A DNA stretch of 22,893 nucleotides. It comes from a virus. Below the pieces are notes generated by a model that saw only the letters and a program-made list of their open reading frames with translations, was not told the DNA's origin and searched no databases. The position numbers and the translations under genes were made by a program. The stretch is taken from IMG/VR virus record IMGVR_UViG_3300042691_004105, positions 1-22,893 of that record; one strand, 5' to 3'. Positions 1 to 7,297 of this stretch are shown piece after piece; positions within the stretch are counted from its first letter, which is position 1; each line of letters begins with the position of its first letter.

Positions 1-7
1 GCTTTAG

Positions 8-223
8 ACTAGGGTACAAATTTGGCAAGCCGTACTTTCAGTACACTGTACAACAAGTAATAGTATTACAACCGTACAAAAGCTACTCAGGATTGTAAAA
101 CCGTCAGACAAGGTTTTAGACACGTCTGGGGCGTCTGAAAGCCTAAAGGCTAGGGCACTACTAATAAATCAGGAAAACGCCTCTACGGGGCTAGAATTAA
201 GTTTAAACGCTATATGTAAATAA
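8..223 (+). other. Start-less open frame; possible 3' end of an upstream gene
   Basis: An open frame of about 71 codons runs from just after an in-frame TAG at 5-7 to TAA at 221-223. It contains no ATG, GTG or TTG. Its stop overlaps the AAGG ribosome binding site of the holin gene, a spacing typical of real genes in this operon. The translation looks protein-like and ends ..LELSLNAICK. A second frame (3-98) is also open from the window edge and ends ..QPYKSYSGL at TAA 96-98; it could instead be the true C-terminus of the upstream gene. The two frames overlap, as spanin genes often do, but no lipobox is visible. A -1 shift or a sequencing error near the edge would also explain the picture. No function is assigned. 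Confidence 0.3.
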
Positions 224-233
224 GGTCTAAGCT

Positions 234-617
234 ATGCCAGATATTTTTGGGTTAATAAATACAATAATCAGTCGAGTCTGGCCAGATAAGACAGAACAGC
301 AGCGCTTAGAACTCATCGCAGAAATGCAAAAAGATGAGAATCTGACAAAACTCATGACTGGTCAGATGGAAGTCAACGCTGCTGAAGCTGCGCATCCTAA
401 TTTGTTTGTAGCTGGCTGGAGACCTTGTGTAGGTTGGGTCTGTGCCTCAGCATTTGCTTGGCAGTTCGTAGTATTACCTATCTTGTTGTTTGTATCTGAG
501 GTTTTTGGGCATCATGTTCCTACCCCAGAGTTCGATATAGGTACCATGGTTACAGTCTTGATGGGTATGTTAGGACTAGGCGGATTGAGGACGTATGAGA
601 AAATAAAAGGAAAATAA
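234..617 (+). CDS. Holin, 3TM/GTA-holin-like family
   Basis: This 127-residue protein is probably the holin that permeabilises the inner membrane to time lysis. An N-terminal amphipathic, charged region (1-55) is followed by the signature AGWRPCVGW (60-68), then a hydrophobic stretch at about 65-90 and a second at about 101-118, ending in a short basic tail. The AGWRP..GW motif followed by a tryptophan-rich membrane segment is characteristic of the three-TM holin family found in gene transfer agents and many phages. The start has AAGG eight bases upstream. It leads the operon just before the terminase genes. The endolysin is not in this window and may lie upstream. Assignment is by motif recognition; lysis function is inferred. 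Confidence 0.8.
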   Translation: MPDIFGLINTIISRVWPDKTEQQRLELIAEMQKDENLTKLMTGQMEVNAAEAAHPNLFVAGWRPCVGWVCASAFAWQFVVLPILLFVSEVFGHHVPTPEFDIGTMVTVLMGMLGLGGLRTYEKIKGK

Positions 618-618
618 C

Positions 619-858
619 ATGGAAGTCTTGATCCAGATCTTATACATTATTATTCCGTTTGTTATTGGTTTTATGACGTTTTTAGTCAAGATCCACCTAA
701 ATCGGATCTCGGCATTAGAAAGTAAGCTAGAACATTGTGTAACTAAAGAAGAAGTAAATCAAATAGTTAATGACAAACTAGCACCTGTCAGAGAAGACAT
801 AGCAGAAATTAAAGCAACATTAACAAAGCTTTACGACTTCCTGCTTACTAATAAGTAG
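619..858 (+). CDS. Small membrane-anchored coiled-coil protein
   Basis: This 79-residue protein has one N-terminal hydrophobic segment at about 5-25 (IIIPFVIGFMTFLV region). A charged helical region with heptad-like hydrophobics follows, including HLNRISALESKLEH and a second helix up to the C-terminus. That topology is an N-in anchor with a coiled-coil domain. It starts one base after the holin stop and uses AAAGGA as ribosome binding site, so it is translated together with the holin. Position and topology suggest a lysis accessory such as an inner-membrane spanin-like or antiholin-like subunit. It is short for a classical Rz and no outer-membrane partner is seen, so the role is unproven. Confidence 0.6.
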   Translation: MEVLIQILYIIIPFVIGFMTFLVKIHLNRISALESKLEHCVTKEEVNQIVNDKLAPVREDIAEIKATLTKLYDFLLTNK

Positions 859-865
859 AGGTCAT

Positions 866-1144
866 ATGTCAAGATCTTATAAGAAACACCCCGTCGGGGG
901 TATATGTAGTTCTGGTGGGCAGAAAGCTTACCGAAGCCAAGAGAACCGAGCTAAAAGAACAAAAGTCAGACAAAAGCTCAAAAAAGGTAGATACGATGAA
1001 CTACCTCATGAAAAAGAATACGGCGATGAGTGGCTGAGTCCCAGAGATGGAAAGATGTACTGGAAGCCCACAAAACACGAATTAAATCAGTACAACGCAC
1101 ATAACTGGATGAGTTTATTGTACATCAAGACACTGAGAAAATAA
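866..1144 (+). CDS. Small basic protein of the MSRSYKKxP type, function unknown
   Basis: This 92-residue, strongly basic protein begins MSRSYKKHPVGGICSS. Small proteins opening MSRSYKK.P are widespread in phages and bacteria, and no function is established for them. The middle (about 25-45) is dense in Lys and Arg (AKRTKVRQKLKKGR), suggesting nucleic acid contact. The C-terminal half is aromatic and hydrophilic (DEWLSPRDGKMYWKP). AGAGG lies five bases before the ATG. It sits between the holin pair and the small terminase, so a packaging or DNA-binding role is possible. That is only inference from charge and position. Confidence 0.75.
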   Translation: MSRSYKKHPVGGICSSGGQKAYRSQENRAKRTKVRQKLKKGRYDELPHEKEYGDEWLSPRDGKMYWKPTKHELNQYNAHNWMSLLYIKTLRK

Positions 1145-1151
1145 AGAATCT

Positions 1152-1610
1152 ATGAAAAAGTATAAGTTTCCCTATCATTGTGATAAAGTTCAGAAACTTA
1201 TGTCAGAAGGTCTTGCAAACTGTGAGATATACACTGAGTTCGGTATCTCTAGAGACCTGTTCTATAAGTGGAAGAAGAACTACCCAGAATTTGAAGAGGC
1301 GATTGGATTAGGTGAACAAGCCCGTAAGGCTTTTTACTTCCGAGAAGCTCGTAAGCGTTGGCTTAAAGGTAATGACAAAGGTTATAAGTTCTTCCAAGCT
1401 ATTGCAAAAGAAGAATTAAACCTCCTCCCTAACCAAGGTACCCAAGTCAATATTGGTAGTATCAACGTATTAGAAGGGAAGTCAGAATCAGATTTGATCG
1501 AGTTTATTCAAGCTAAGATGCAACGATTACCAGTCGATGTACAGTTTGAAGAAGTCAAAGTCTTAGAACATAAAGAAGAACAAGACGAGGACGAAGATGG
1601 ATCTCAATAA
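1152..1610 (+). CDS. terS: Terminase small subunit
   Basis: This 152-residue protein is the probable DNA-recognition subunit of the packaging motor. Residues about 12-45 form a helix-turn-helix-like region (KLMSEGLANCEIYTEFGISR followed by DLFYKWKKNYPEF), the pattern seen in phage small terminases that choose a substrate by a step-wise HTH. Residues 48-90 form a further basic helical region that could oligomerise. The C-terminus is very acidic (HKEEQDEDEDGSQ), as in small terminases that dock on the large subunit through the tail. It overlaps the large-terminase start by 14 bases, which supports the pairing. The ribosome binding site is weak (AAAGAA), so translation may depend on coupling. 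Confidence 0.8.
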   Translation: MKKYKFPYHCDKVQKLMSEGLANCEIYTEFGISRDLFYKWKKNYPEFEEAIGLGEQARKAFYFREARKRWLKGNDKGYKFFQAIAKEELNLLPNQGTQVNIGSINVLEGKSESDLIEFIQAKMQRLPVDVQFEEVKVLEHKEEQDEDEDGSQ

Positions 1611-3144
1611 ACTGAATAAAGATCAACTCCTTGAAATTGCTACAGCAGTTGATGCATTAGACAAAAAGTTTAAATACAACAAAGCTAAGACCTACTTCCC
1701 AGATAAGGGTAAGTACTCAAGGGATAAATACCCCAAGCAGATGGAGCTGATGCGTGCTGGTAAGAAACATAGACTTAGGGCACTGGTCGGGGGGAATGGT
1801 TCAGGTAAGAGTCTCTGGTTAGCTTTAGAATCATACTACCATATGTCCGGTAAATATCCAGCTTGGTGGGAAGGTCATAAGTTTACAGGTCCGATAACCG
1901 CATGGCTTTGCGGATTAGACGCTAAGGCGTTAAGAGCAGGTTTACAAGAAATCCTCTTCGGTGGGATCGGTGATGATGACTTCGGGACTGGGGTTATAGC
2001 CCGTGATGATATGACAGATGATTCAGGTCATCTCCAGAAGTGGGCAATGCAAGGTACAGCTAACTGTATTGGACAGTTCAGAGTCAGACATTATACCAAT
2101 GGTGTTTTTGATGGTTGGTCTACTTGTGAATTCATGTCATATGAACAAGGCTGGAAAAGCTTTCAAGGCCCGACTAAGAACTGGATAGGGTTCGATGAAG
2201 AGCCTGAAGATGGTAAGATCTTTGGTGAGTGTGTAGCACGGTTACGGGGTAAGGATGGAGCAAAGCCTGGTCACTTCTTGGCTACCTTTACACCGACAGA
2301 CGGTTTCCGCGACGTATATCTGACGTTTGTCCCTCAAGGGATATTCCCAGAAGATGGTCTCCATGTAGATGATCCATCTAAGTACACAGCGCGTATAGGC
2401 TGGTCAAATAGCCCACATTTAGACGAAGAATGGAAAGCCTCCGCTATTAAACAGTGGGAGCTGACAGACCCAGAGAATATACAAGCCCGTACTGAAGGGT
2501 TTGCAGCGGCAGGATCTGGTAGAATCTTTCCTACACCTGAGTCTGATATAGTAGTTCCTAAGATGGAGATCCCTTCTTACTGGAAACGCTGTTACGGAAT
2601 GGATCCAGGCCAAAAGAACTTTGGTGGTTGCTGGATAGCACAAGACCCAGATACAAATATTTATTATGTATATGATGAATACAAGACACAAAGACACGTC
2701 CTGTATCTGATACACGCAGAAGCTTTTAGAGCACGTGGGAAGTGGTTACAAGGTGGTATCGATCCACATGAAGCATGTAAACCTAGAGATACTGGTGAGA
2801 CAGTCCAGAGTTATTTTCAGACTCAAGGGTTAAATCTTACAGCTGCAAGTGGAGATGAATTAGCTTGGTTAATGAAGATCAGAGCTTGGTTTGAATCAGG
2901 ACAGCTAAAGATTATGGATAACTGTACACAGATCTTATCAGAGTACAGGACTTATCACTATGATAGTAATAACCCTAACAAACCCGCTAAGAACCAACAA
3001 GATCATATATTAGATGCAATGAGATACTGTCTGACTGTATTTGATTCAGTCGCAGAATCTAAAGCTGAGTACGAAGAATCACAGGAACAATCAGACGATG
3101 ATGACCAATTTGATACAGGTCGATCTTCTGTCACTGGATATTAA
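1597..3144 (+). CDS. terL: Terminase large subunit (ATPase-nuclease)
   Basis: This 515-residue packaging motor pumps DNA into the prohead and cuts the concatemer. The N-terminal ATPase has Walker A GGNGSGKS (65-72), Walker B with catalytic acidic residues WIGFDEEP (196-203) and the coupling motif ATFTPT (229-234). The C-terminal RNase H-like nuclease shows acidic residues in the expected order: MDPGQ (D336), GGIDPH (D389) and QDHILDAMRY (D469, D473). Length is typical. The C-terminal tail is acidic and disordered (EYEESQEQSDDDDQ). The ATG overlaps the end of the small terminase and has GAGG inside that gene. Whether packaging is by headful (pac) or cohesive ends cannot be read directly; P22-like neighbours favour headful. 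Confidence 0.96.
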   Translation: MDLNKLNKDQLLEIATAVDALDKKFKYNKAKTYFPDKGKYSRDKYPKQMELMRAGKKHRLRALVGGNGSGKSLWLALESYYHMSGKYPAWWEGHKFTGPITAWLCGLDAKALRAGLQEILFGGIGDDDFGTGVIARDDMTDDSGHLQKWAMQGTANCIGQFRVRHYTNGVFDGWSTCEFMSYEQGWKSFQGPTKNWIGFDEEPEDGKIFGECVARLRGKDGAKPGHFLATFTPTDGFRDVYLTFVPQGIFPEDGLHVDDPSKYTARIGWSNSPHLDEEWKASAIKQWELTDPENIQARTEGFAAAGSGRIFPTPESDIVVPKMEIPSYWKRCYGMDPGQKNFGGCWIAQDPDTNIYYVYDEYKTQRHVLYLIHAEAFRARGKWLQGGIDPHEACKPRDTGETVQSYFQTQGLNLTAASGDELAWLMKIRAWFESGQLKIMDNCTQILSEYRTYHYDSNNPNKPAKNQQDHILDAMRYCLTVFDSVAESKAEYEESQEQSDDDDQFDTGRSSVTGY

Positions 3145-3154
3145 TAGGTAACTA

Positions 3155-5260
3155 ATGTCAGTCAAGAAACTTAAAAAGTACAGTCAGATGGTCAACCTTG
3201 TTGACGAGTTGACTGATGAACAGAAATATGAGATTCAACATAAAGCTATTAATGGCTATGAAGATGACCTCAATTCTATGTCTGAATGGTTGTCTGATGT
3301 CAAGAAAGTCGAAGAGCTTGCAAGTTTAACAGCCGGTAAAAAGAATGTTCCGTTACCTAATTCAGCTAATGTCAAACTACCAATCATCACTAAAGCATGT
3401 TATGAGTTCGCGGCTCGTGTCGTACCTGAGATTCTTAAAGACGATCAAGTAGTCAAAACTAAGGTATTAGGTATTAAACCTACGGAAGCTCAGAAGTTAG
3501 CTGCTATTCGCACATCTGATTTCATGAACTGGCAATTATTGCTAAAGAACTCTGAATGGGCTGACCAGTTAGACATGTTGATGTTACGTCTAGCTCTTGT
3601 TGGCTTTATTTGTAAAAAGACGTACTATGACCCAGTCCGTAAACAGATTAAATCTGAAATCTGTCAGCCAGATGAATTAATTATTAATGCTAAGACTAAA
3701 TCATTAGTAGATGCTAAGCGTATCACCCACAAAATGTGCTGGAGACTTAATACTCTAGTAGAAAACTCTAATAAATCTGAGGATGGTGTGACTGTATTCT
3801 GTAAAGAAGCTGTAGAACGGATACAGAAGCTTAAAAATGATGATCCCCTTGATTCTGATATCTTAGGTATTGAACAATGCATGTACCTAGACTTAGACGA
3901 GGATGGATATCTAGAGCCGTATATAGCAACAATCGCTACAGAGTCTCAAGAATTGCTTCGCTTAGTAGCTCAGTACTCAGAAACTGATATATATGCTGAC
4001 GAAGAAAAGGTTGATCAAGTCTGTTATATAAATAAAGAAGAAGTCTACGAAGATTTTCACTTTCTAAAGAATCCTAAAGGCTGTTTCCAGTCTGTAGGCT
4101 TTGGGATATTGTTGTTACACTTGACAGAGTCTGCTAACTCAACAATTAACCAGTTGTTAGACGCTGGTCAATTAGCTAACATGAAAGGTGGGTTTATGGA
4201 TGCCCGCATGAATACGGTCAAGAAAGGACCAACTAACCATAGACCAGGTGAGTTCCAACTTATAAAGACTTCTACAGGCATGACTTTAAAAGATGGTATC
4301 TTACCAATAGATTTCGGTGAGCCATCACAAGTCTTGTACAACCTATTATCGTTATTGATCGATGTATGCCGAGATTTGACCAGTTCAGCTGAGATTAATA
4401 ATGGTACTCAGTCGTCAGAAAATGCAAAGACTGGTGCTACATTAGCATTACAAGAAGAAGGTAGAAAAGCAGCTACATTGATCAATAAAAGTGTTTACAG
4501 GTCATTAGGTAAAGAATTAAATCACCGGTTCAGATTAAACAACCAATATCTGACTAACCAAGAGTATCGTAATATTATCAATGATACCTTGGCTAACGTC
4601 AAGAATGACTTTAATCTAGAGACCTTTGACGTAATGCCTACAGCAGATCCTAATCTAGCGTCGAGCCAACAAAAGATGGCCGAAGTAGGTTTATTACAAC
4701 AAGTTGGGGCACTCCCTGGAGTAAATCTCGAGAAGATAACTAGTCTTATAATTGATCGAATTAATATTCCAGGCATAAAAGACGTATTGTATACGCCAGA
4801 AGAAAAACAGAGTGCTCCACCAAGTCCAGAAGTCTTGAAGTTACAAGCTGACATGGAAGAAGCAGGTCAGAAGCTTAACATTGAAGGCGCACGTCTAGAA
4901 ATAGAAAAACAAAAAGTCTTTATTCAAGCTCAGTTAGCCGAGGCTCAGATTTTACAGTACAAAGCTAATGCTATGGCTTTACTTGCTAAGGCAGGCTCAG
5001 AAGAGCAAAAAATGCAGCTTCAAGAGCTTACATCTCAGTTAGACATTATCCAACGTGGTATTGATCAAGAGATGGAAACAGCTAAGATGGTTCAAGAACA
5101 GGATCAGATAGCTAAACAGCAAGAACATGAAAAACAAATGCAGATGATGCAGCAGCAAGGGCAGCCTCCAGCAGAAGGAGCACCCCCAGAACGTGGGTTA
5201 CCTCCAGAAGGAGCAATGCCTCCGGAAGGCCAAGTACCTCCTGAAGGACCGCCAGAATGA
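3155..5260 (+). CDS. Portal protein, P22 gp1-like
   Basis: This 701-residue portal forms the dodecameric channel at the special head vertex for DNA entry and exit, and serves as the platform for the tail. Size is close to the P22 portal (725 residues). Its place right after terL and upstream of scaffold and coat genes is diagnostic. Residues about 1-540 hold the wing and stem regions, including the long helical region around LGFGILLLHLTESANSTINQ-type sequence. Residues about 550-668 are a long Gln/Glu/Lys-rich helix, comparable to the P22 C-terminal barrel. The last 32 residues (670-701) are a proline-rich tail with repeated PPEG units. The TGA stop overlaps the next ATG as ATGA. AGGT precedes the start. 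Confidence 0.92.
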   Translation: MSVKKLKKYSQMVNLVDELTDEQKYEIQHKAINGYEDDLNSMSEWLSDVKKVEELASLTAGKKNVPLPNSANVKLPIITKACYEFAARVVPEILKDDQVVKTKVLGIKPTEAQKLAAIRTSDFMNWQLLLKNSEWADQLDMLMLRLALVGFICKKTYYDPVRKQIKSEICQPDELIINAKTKSLVDAKRITHKMCWRLNTLVENSNKSEDGVTVFCKEAVERIQKLKNDDPLDSDILGIEQCMYLDLDEDGYLEPYIATIATESQELLRLVAQYSETDIYADEEKVDQVCYINKEEVYEDFHFLKNPKGCFQSVGFGILLLHLTESANSTINQLLDAGQLANMKGGFMDARMNTVKKGPTNHRPGEFQLIKTSTGMTLKDGILPIDFGEPSQVLYNLLSLLIDVCRDLTSSAEINNGTQSSENAKTGATLALQEEGRKAATLINKSVYRSLGKELNHRFRLNNQYLTNQEYRNIINDTLANVKNDFNLETFDVMPTADPNLASSQQKMAEVGLLQQVGALPGVNLEKITSLIIDRINIPGIKDVLYTPEEKQSAPPSPEVLKLQADMEEAGQKLNIEGARLEIEKQKVFIQAQLAEAQILQYKANAMALLAKAGSEEQKMQLQELTSQLDIIQRGIDQEMETAKMVQEQDQIAKQQEHEKQMQMMQQQGQPPAEGAPPERGLPPEGAMPPEGQVPPEGPPE
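5162..5257 (+). repeat. PPEG repeat tract at the portal C-terminus
   Basis: Residues 670-701 of the portal contain several units of about six residues built on PPEG (PPERGL, PPEGAM, PPEGQV, PPEGPPE). The DNA units are similar but not identical (CCTCCAGAAGGAGC, CCTCCGGAAGGCC). This points to older duplication with synonymous drift rather than recent slippage. The tail is predicted to be extended and disordered. Confidence 0.75.
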
Positions 5261-5523
5261 GATACGTAGAATTTGAAGAATGGATGGAAAATCCATGTAC
5301 GAGAGAGTTTTTAGACTTAATTAAGGAGCATCAGAAAGCAAGTAAGGATGCGATAACAGATCTAATGCTAAATGTCCAATCAATCAGCCAAGTAGATCTA
5401 CATCAGGTAAGCCAATTGAGAGGGCAATCTTACGCTTTAGAATCGATTCTTAACACAGAGTTGTTTATGAGAGAATTAATCGATGAAGAAGTTCAAACCG
5501 TTAGGCCCGAATCTGATAATTAA
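5257..5523 (+). CDS. Small helical protein following the portal, function unknown
   Basis: This 88-residue, mostly helical, acidic protein begins MRYVEFEEWMENPCTREF and contains a central amphipathic run VDLHQVSQLRGQSYALESIL (about 46-65). It is translationally coupled to the portal by an ATGA overlap and has AAGGA upstream in the portal tail. Its last 41 bases overlap the start of the co-chaperonin gene in another frame. Small helical proteins of this kind often follow portal genes in podoviruses, but I do not recognise a named family. It could be a minor head or neck component or an assembly factor. Confidence 0.7.
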   Translation: MRYVEFEEWMENPCTREFLDLIKEHQKASKDAITDLMLNVQSISQVDLHQVSQLRGQSYALESILNTELFMRELIDEEVQTVRPESDN

Positions 5524-5800
5524 GATGGAAACGGGAGAGGTCAGATCCTCGTCAGGAATCATTATAGAAGCTGAAGGAACGAGAGCTACGATGGCTAGAG
5601 AAGAAGCTATCATAGAAGTTTTAGGAGAATCCTCATTTGATGATTTACATCCTGAAAACAGACCAAAGGTTGGAGACCGAGTAGTCATTCCGAGGTATGA
5701 AGGCCATACAGTATTATCTGCAAGAGATGCAGAAGATAAGCTCGAAAGACGAGTAATTCAGGATACACGTATATTATGCAGTATTTCTGATAATCAGTAA
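5483..5800 (+). CDS. GroES-like co-chaperonin (Cpn10)
   Basis: This 105-residue protein matches the GroES/Cpn10 layout. KPLGPNLIIK (5-14) corresponds to the conserved RPL.DRV..K strand. GEVRSSSGIII (18-28) is the mobile loop with a hydrophobic tripeptide (I26-I28) in the place of GroES IVL, which docks on GroEL. A glycine-containing strand follows (IIEVLGE), then the KVGDRVVIPRYEG strand (about 62-74), which parallels VGD.V.F..G.G. The C-terminus ends ILCSISDN, similar in position to GroES ILA.. It should cap the host GroEL chamber. Its location immediately before scaffold and coat genes suggests it helps fold the coat protein, as T4 gp31 does. It starts inside the preceding gene with only a weak ribosome binding site. 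Confidence 0.87.
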   Translation: MKKFKPLGPNLIIKMETGEVRSSSGIIIEAEGTRATMAREEAIIEVLGESSFDDLHPENRPKVGDRVVIPRYEGHTVLSARDAEDKLERRVIQDTRILCSISDNQ

Positions 5801-5822
5801 TTACCCAAGTGAGGTTTAAAAT
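5800..5822 (+). promoter_or_regulatory. Translation leader of the scaffold gene; shared with the 7.3 kb leader
   Basis: ATTACCC (5800-5806) followed by TGAGGTTTAAAAT (5810-5822) holds the GAGG ribosome binding site, six bases before the ATG at 5821. The same two blocks recur at 7328-7334 and 7348-7360 before the next head gene but one. The shared 13-mer fixes the start at 5821 rather than at the in-frame GTG at 5809, which lies inside this leader. Confidence 0.6.
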
Positions 5823-6753
5823 GAGTCAAGAGAATCAAGCTGGACTAGAAGAAAATAGTCAAGATTCATCTCTAGAAGTAAATCAAGAGATGCATATCGA
5901 AAGTTTTAACCGAGAAGTCGAAGAAGAAGCTAAAAAGCTCGGACTAATCGAAGCAGAAACCAAAGAAGAAACTAGCTCAGAAGAGCGTCAATTTACGGAA
6001 CTAGAAATAGAACAAATGGAAAAGGGATGGGATCCCAATGGTAAATATGATGCCGAAACGTACAAAAAAGTCGGTGAATTAATAGAAGCTAAACGAAAAG
6101 CTTCTAAACACGCAGACGTAGCCTCTAAAGAAGTACAAGAGCTTAAAAGCCTTGTTAAACAACTTGTAGAGGATCAAAGAGCTGCTAAAAAGGCAATGCA
6201 AGAAGAAAAACTTCATGCCCTTCACCAAGCTAAACTCGAAAAGATTAATGAAGGAGACATTAACGGAGTATTAGCAGTAGAACAAGAATTAGAAGCTGTA
6301 AAGCTTAAAGTAAAAGAGATCGAAGCTCCGAAGCAGGATGCTGCTCCGGCAGAAGAAGATCCGATCGTAGCGGACTGGAAAGAAAAGAATAAGTCTTGGT
6401 TATTAGAAGACAGTCAAGATCCAGCAGAACAAGCAGTAAGAGAGGCAATGCGTGCTGTAGTAGGCGCTAGAGCTAATCATTATATGCAACAAAACCCTGA
6501 CATCGATCCGAATATAGCTTTACAAGATATTGATAAAAGGTTAAGAACAGCTTTCCCTCAGAAGTTTGAGGCTCCAAAGGCTGTGTCAAAAGTCTCAATT
6601 AGTGACAGTACTCCGTCTAAGAAGGGGTCAACGTCCATGAGTAAATTAGATTACGATCAACGCAGACAGTTTGAGAGTATCAAAAATGTAGATCCTTCAT
6701 ATACTATTCAGGAGTATATGGAATTATTAGAGAAATCTGGGAGGCTTAGCTAA
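5821..6753 (+). CDS. Scaffolding protein
   Basis: This 310-residue protein is the probable internal scaffold that guides coat assembly and is absent from mature heads. It is very rich in Glu, Lys, Gln and Ala and mostly helical. Features include an acidic N-terminus, an EQMEKGWDPNGKYDAETYKK-like segment (about 58-77) common in podovirus scaffolds, a coiled-coil stretch (about 95-170), and a linker with Pro and Ala. A C-terminal helical module follows (QRRQFESIKNVDPSYTIQEY region), a likely coat-binding element. It sits between the portal and coat genes, where P22 gene 8 lies. I chose ATG 5821 with GAGG six bases upstream. The stop overlaps the next start (TAATG). Confidence 0.85.
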   Translation: MSQENQAGLEENSQDSSLEVNQEMHIESFNREVEEEAKKLGLIEAETKEETSSEERQFTELEIEQMEKGWDPNGKYDAETYKKVGELIEAKRKASKHADVASKEVQELKSLVKQLVEDQRAAKKAMQEEKLHALHQAKLEKINEGDINGVLAVEQELEAVKLKVKEIEAPKQDAAPAEEDPIVADWKEKNKSWLLEDSQDPAEQAVREAMRAVVGARANHYMQQNPDIDPNIALQDIDKRLRTAFPQKFEAPKAVSKVSISDSTPSKKGSTSMSKLDYDQRRQFESIKNVDPSYTIQEYMELLEKSGRLS

Positions 6754-7292
6754 TGGCTAACAAAGCTACTACAAAGTCAACCAACTTAGAAAGTTTAACC
6801 TTAGAGGGTAAAGAAATGTCAAAAGATATAGAATCCAAAGACGTACAGCATAAGACCAAAGAAGAGCTGTCTTATGAACAAAAGAAAGCAATGCGCAGAA
6901 ACGCAATAGATAAAACATCGCGTTTATATTTAGATGATAAATTCAAAGAGAAAGGATTCAATTACCGCATCTGTAATGTAACGCCTGGTAATATTGAGAC
7001 ATACCTCGATAAAGGTTATGAAGTTGTGACCCACCCGATGAGTTCTGGTACAGGTTCCATCTCTCAGCCTGAAGTTGATGGTACGCCTAGAGAATTTGAA
7101 GTCGGAGGAGCGTCTGGTTCGCGTAAAGCAATCTGGATGAGAATCTCTGATGAGAATTTGAAAATGTTACGAGAAATTGAAAAAGAAAATGCTGATAATC
7201 AGACTGCTATGCTTTACCGTGGTAAAGATGGTGGTGGTAACTCGTTTATCCCAGATGGTCATCAGTACGGTAAAATAACAAAGGAAAATTAA
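6753..7292 (+). CDS. Head-module protein of unknown function, with possible second start
   Basis: This 179-residue hydrophilic protein has a low-complexity, charged N-terminus (1-60). A more ordered middle (DKFKEKGFNYRICNVTPGNI, about 62-81, then ETYLDKGYEVV) precedes a Gly/Ser-rich stretch and a helix (DENLKMLREIEKENADNQ). I recognise it only as a recurrent companion of podovirus scaffold genes; no function is established. GGGAGG lies eight bases before ATG 6753. An internal in-frame ATG at 6816 also has a good ribosome binding site (GAGGG at 6804-6808, seven bases away), so a shorter 158-residue form starting MSKDIESKDV is possible. It may be a capsid-bound or assembly protein. Confidence 0.75.
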   Translation: MANKATTKSTNLESLTLEGKEMSKDIESKDVQHKTKEELSYEQKKAMRRNAIDKTSRLYLDDKFKEKGFNYRICNVTPGNIETYLDKGYEVVTHPMSSGTGSISQPEVDGTPREFEVGGASGSRKAIWMRISDENLKMLREIEKENADNQTAMLYRGKDGGGNSFIPDGHQYGKITKEN

Positions 7293-7297
7293 TAATC

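Noticed and set aside
1-233. tRNA gene or attachment site in the first 233 bases
   Set aside because: No cloverleaf, no GTTCGA-type T-loop and no CCA end found; only short imperfect stems such as AGCC-TAAA-GGCT.
5809-5820. GTG 5809 as scaffold start
   Set aside because: The GTG lies at the ribosome binding site GAGG itself; ATG 5821 has correct spacing and the same leader recurs before 7364.
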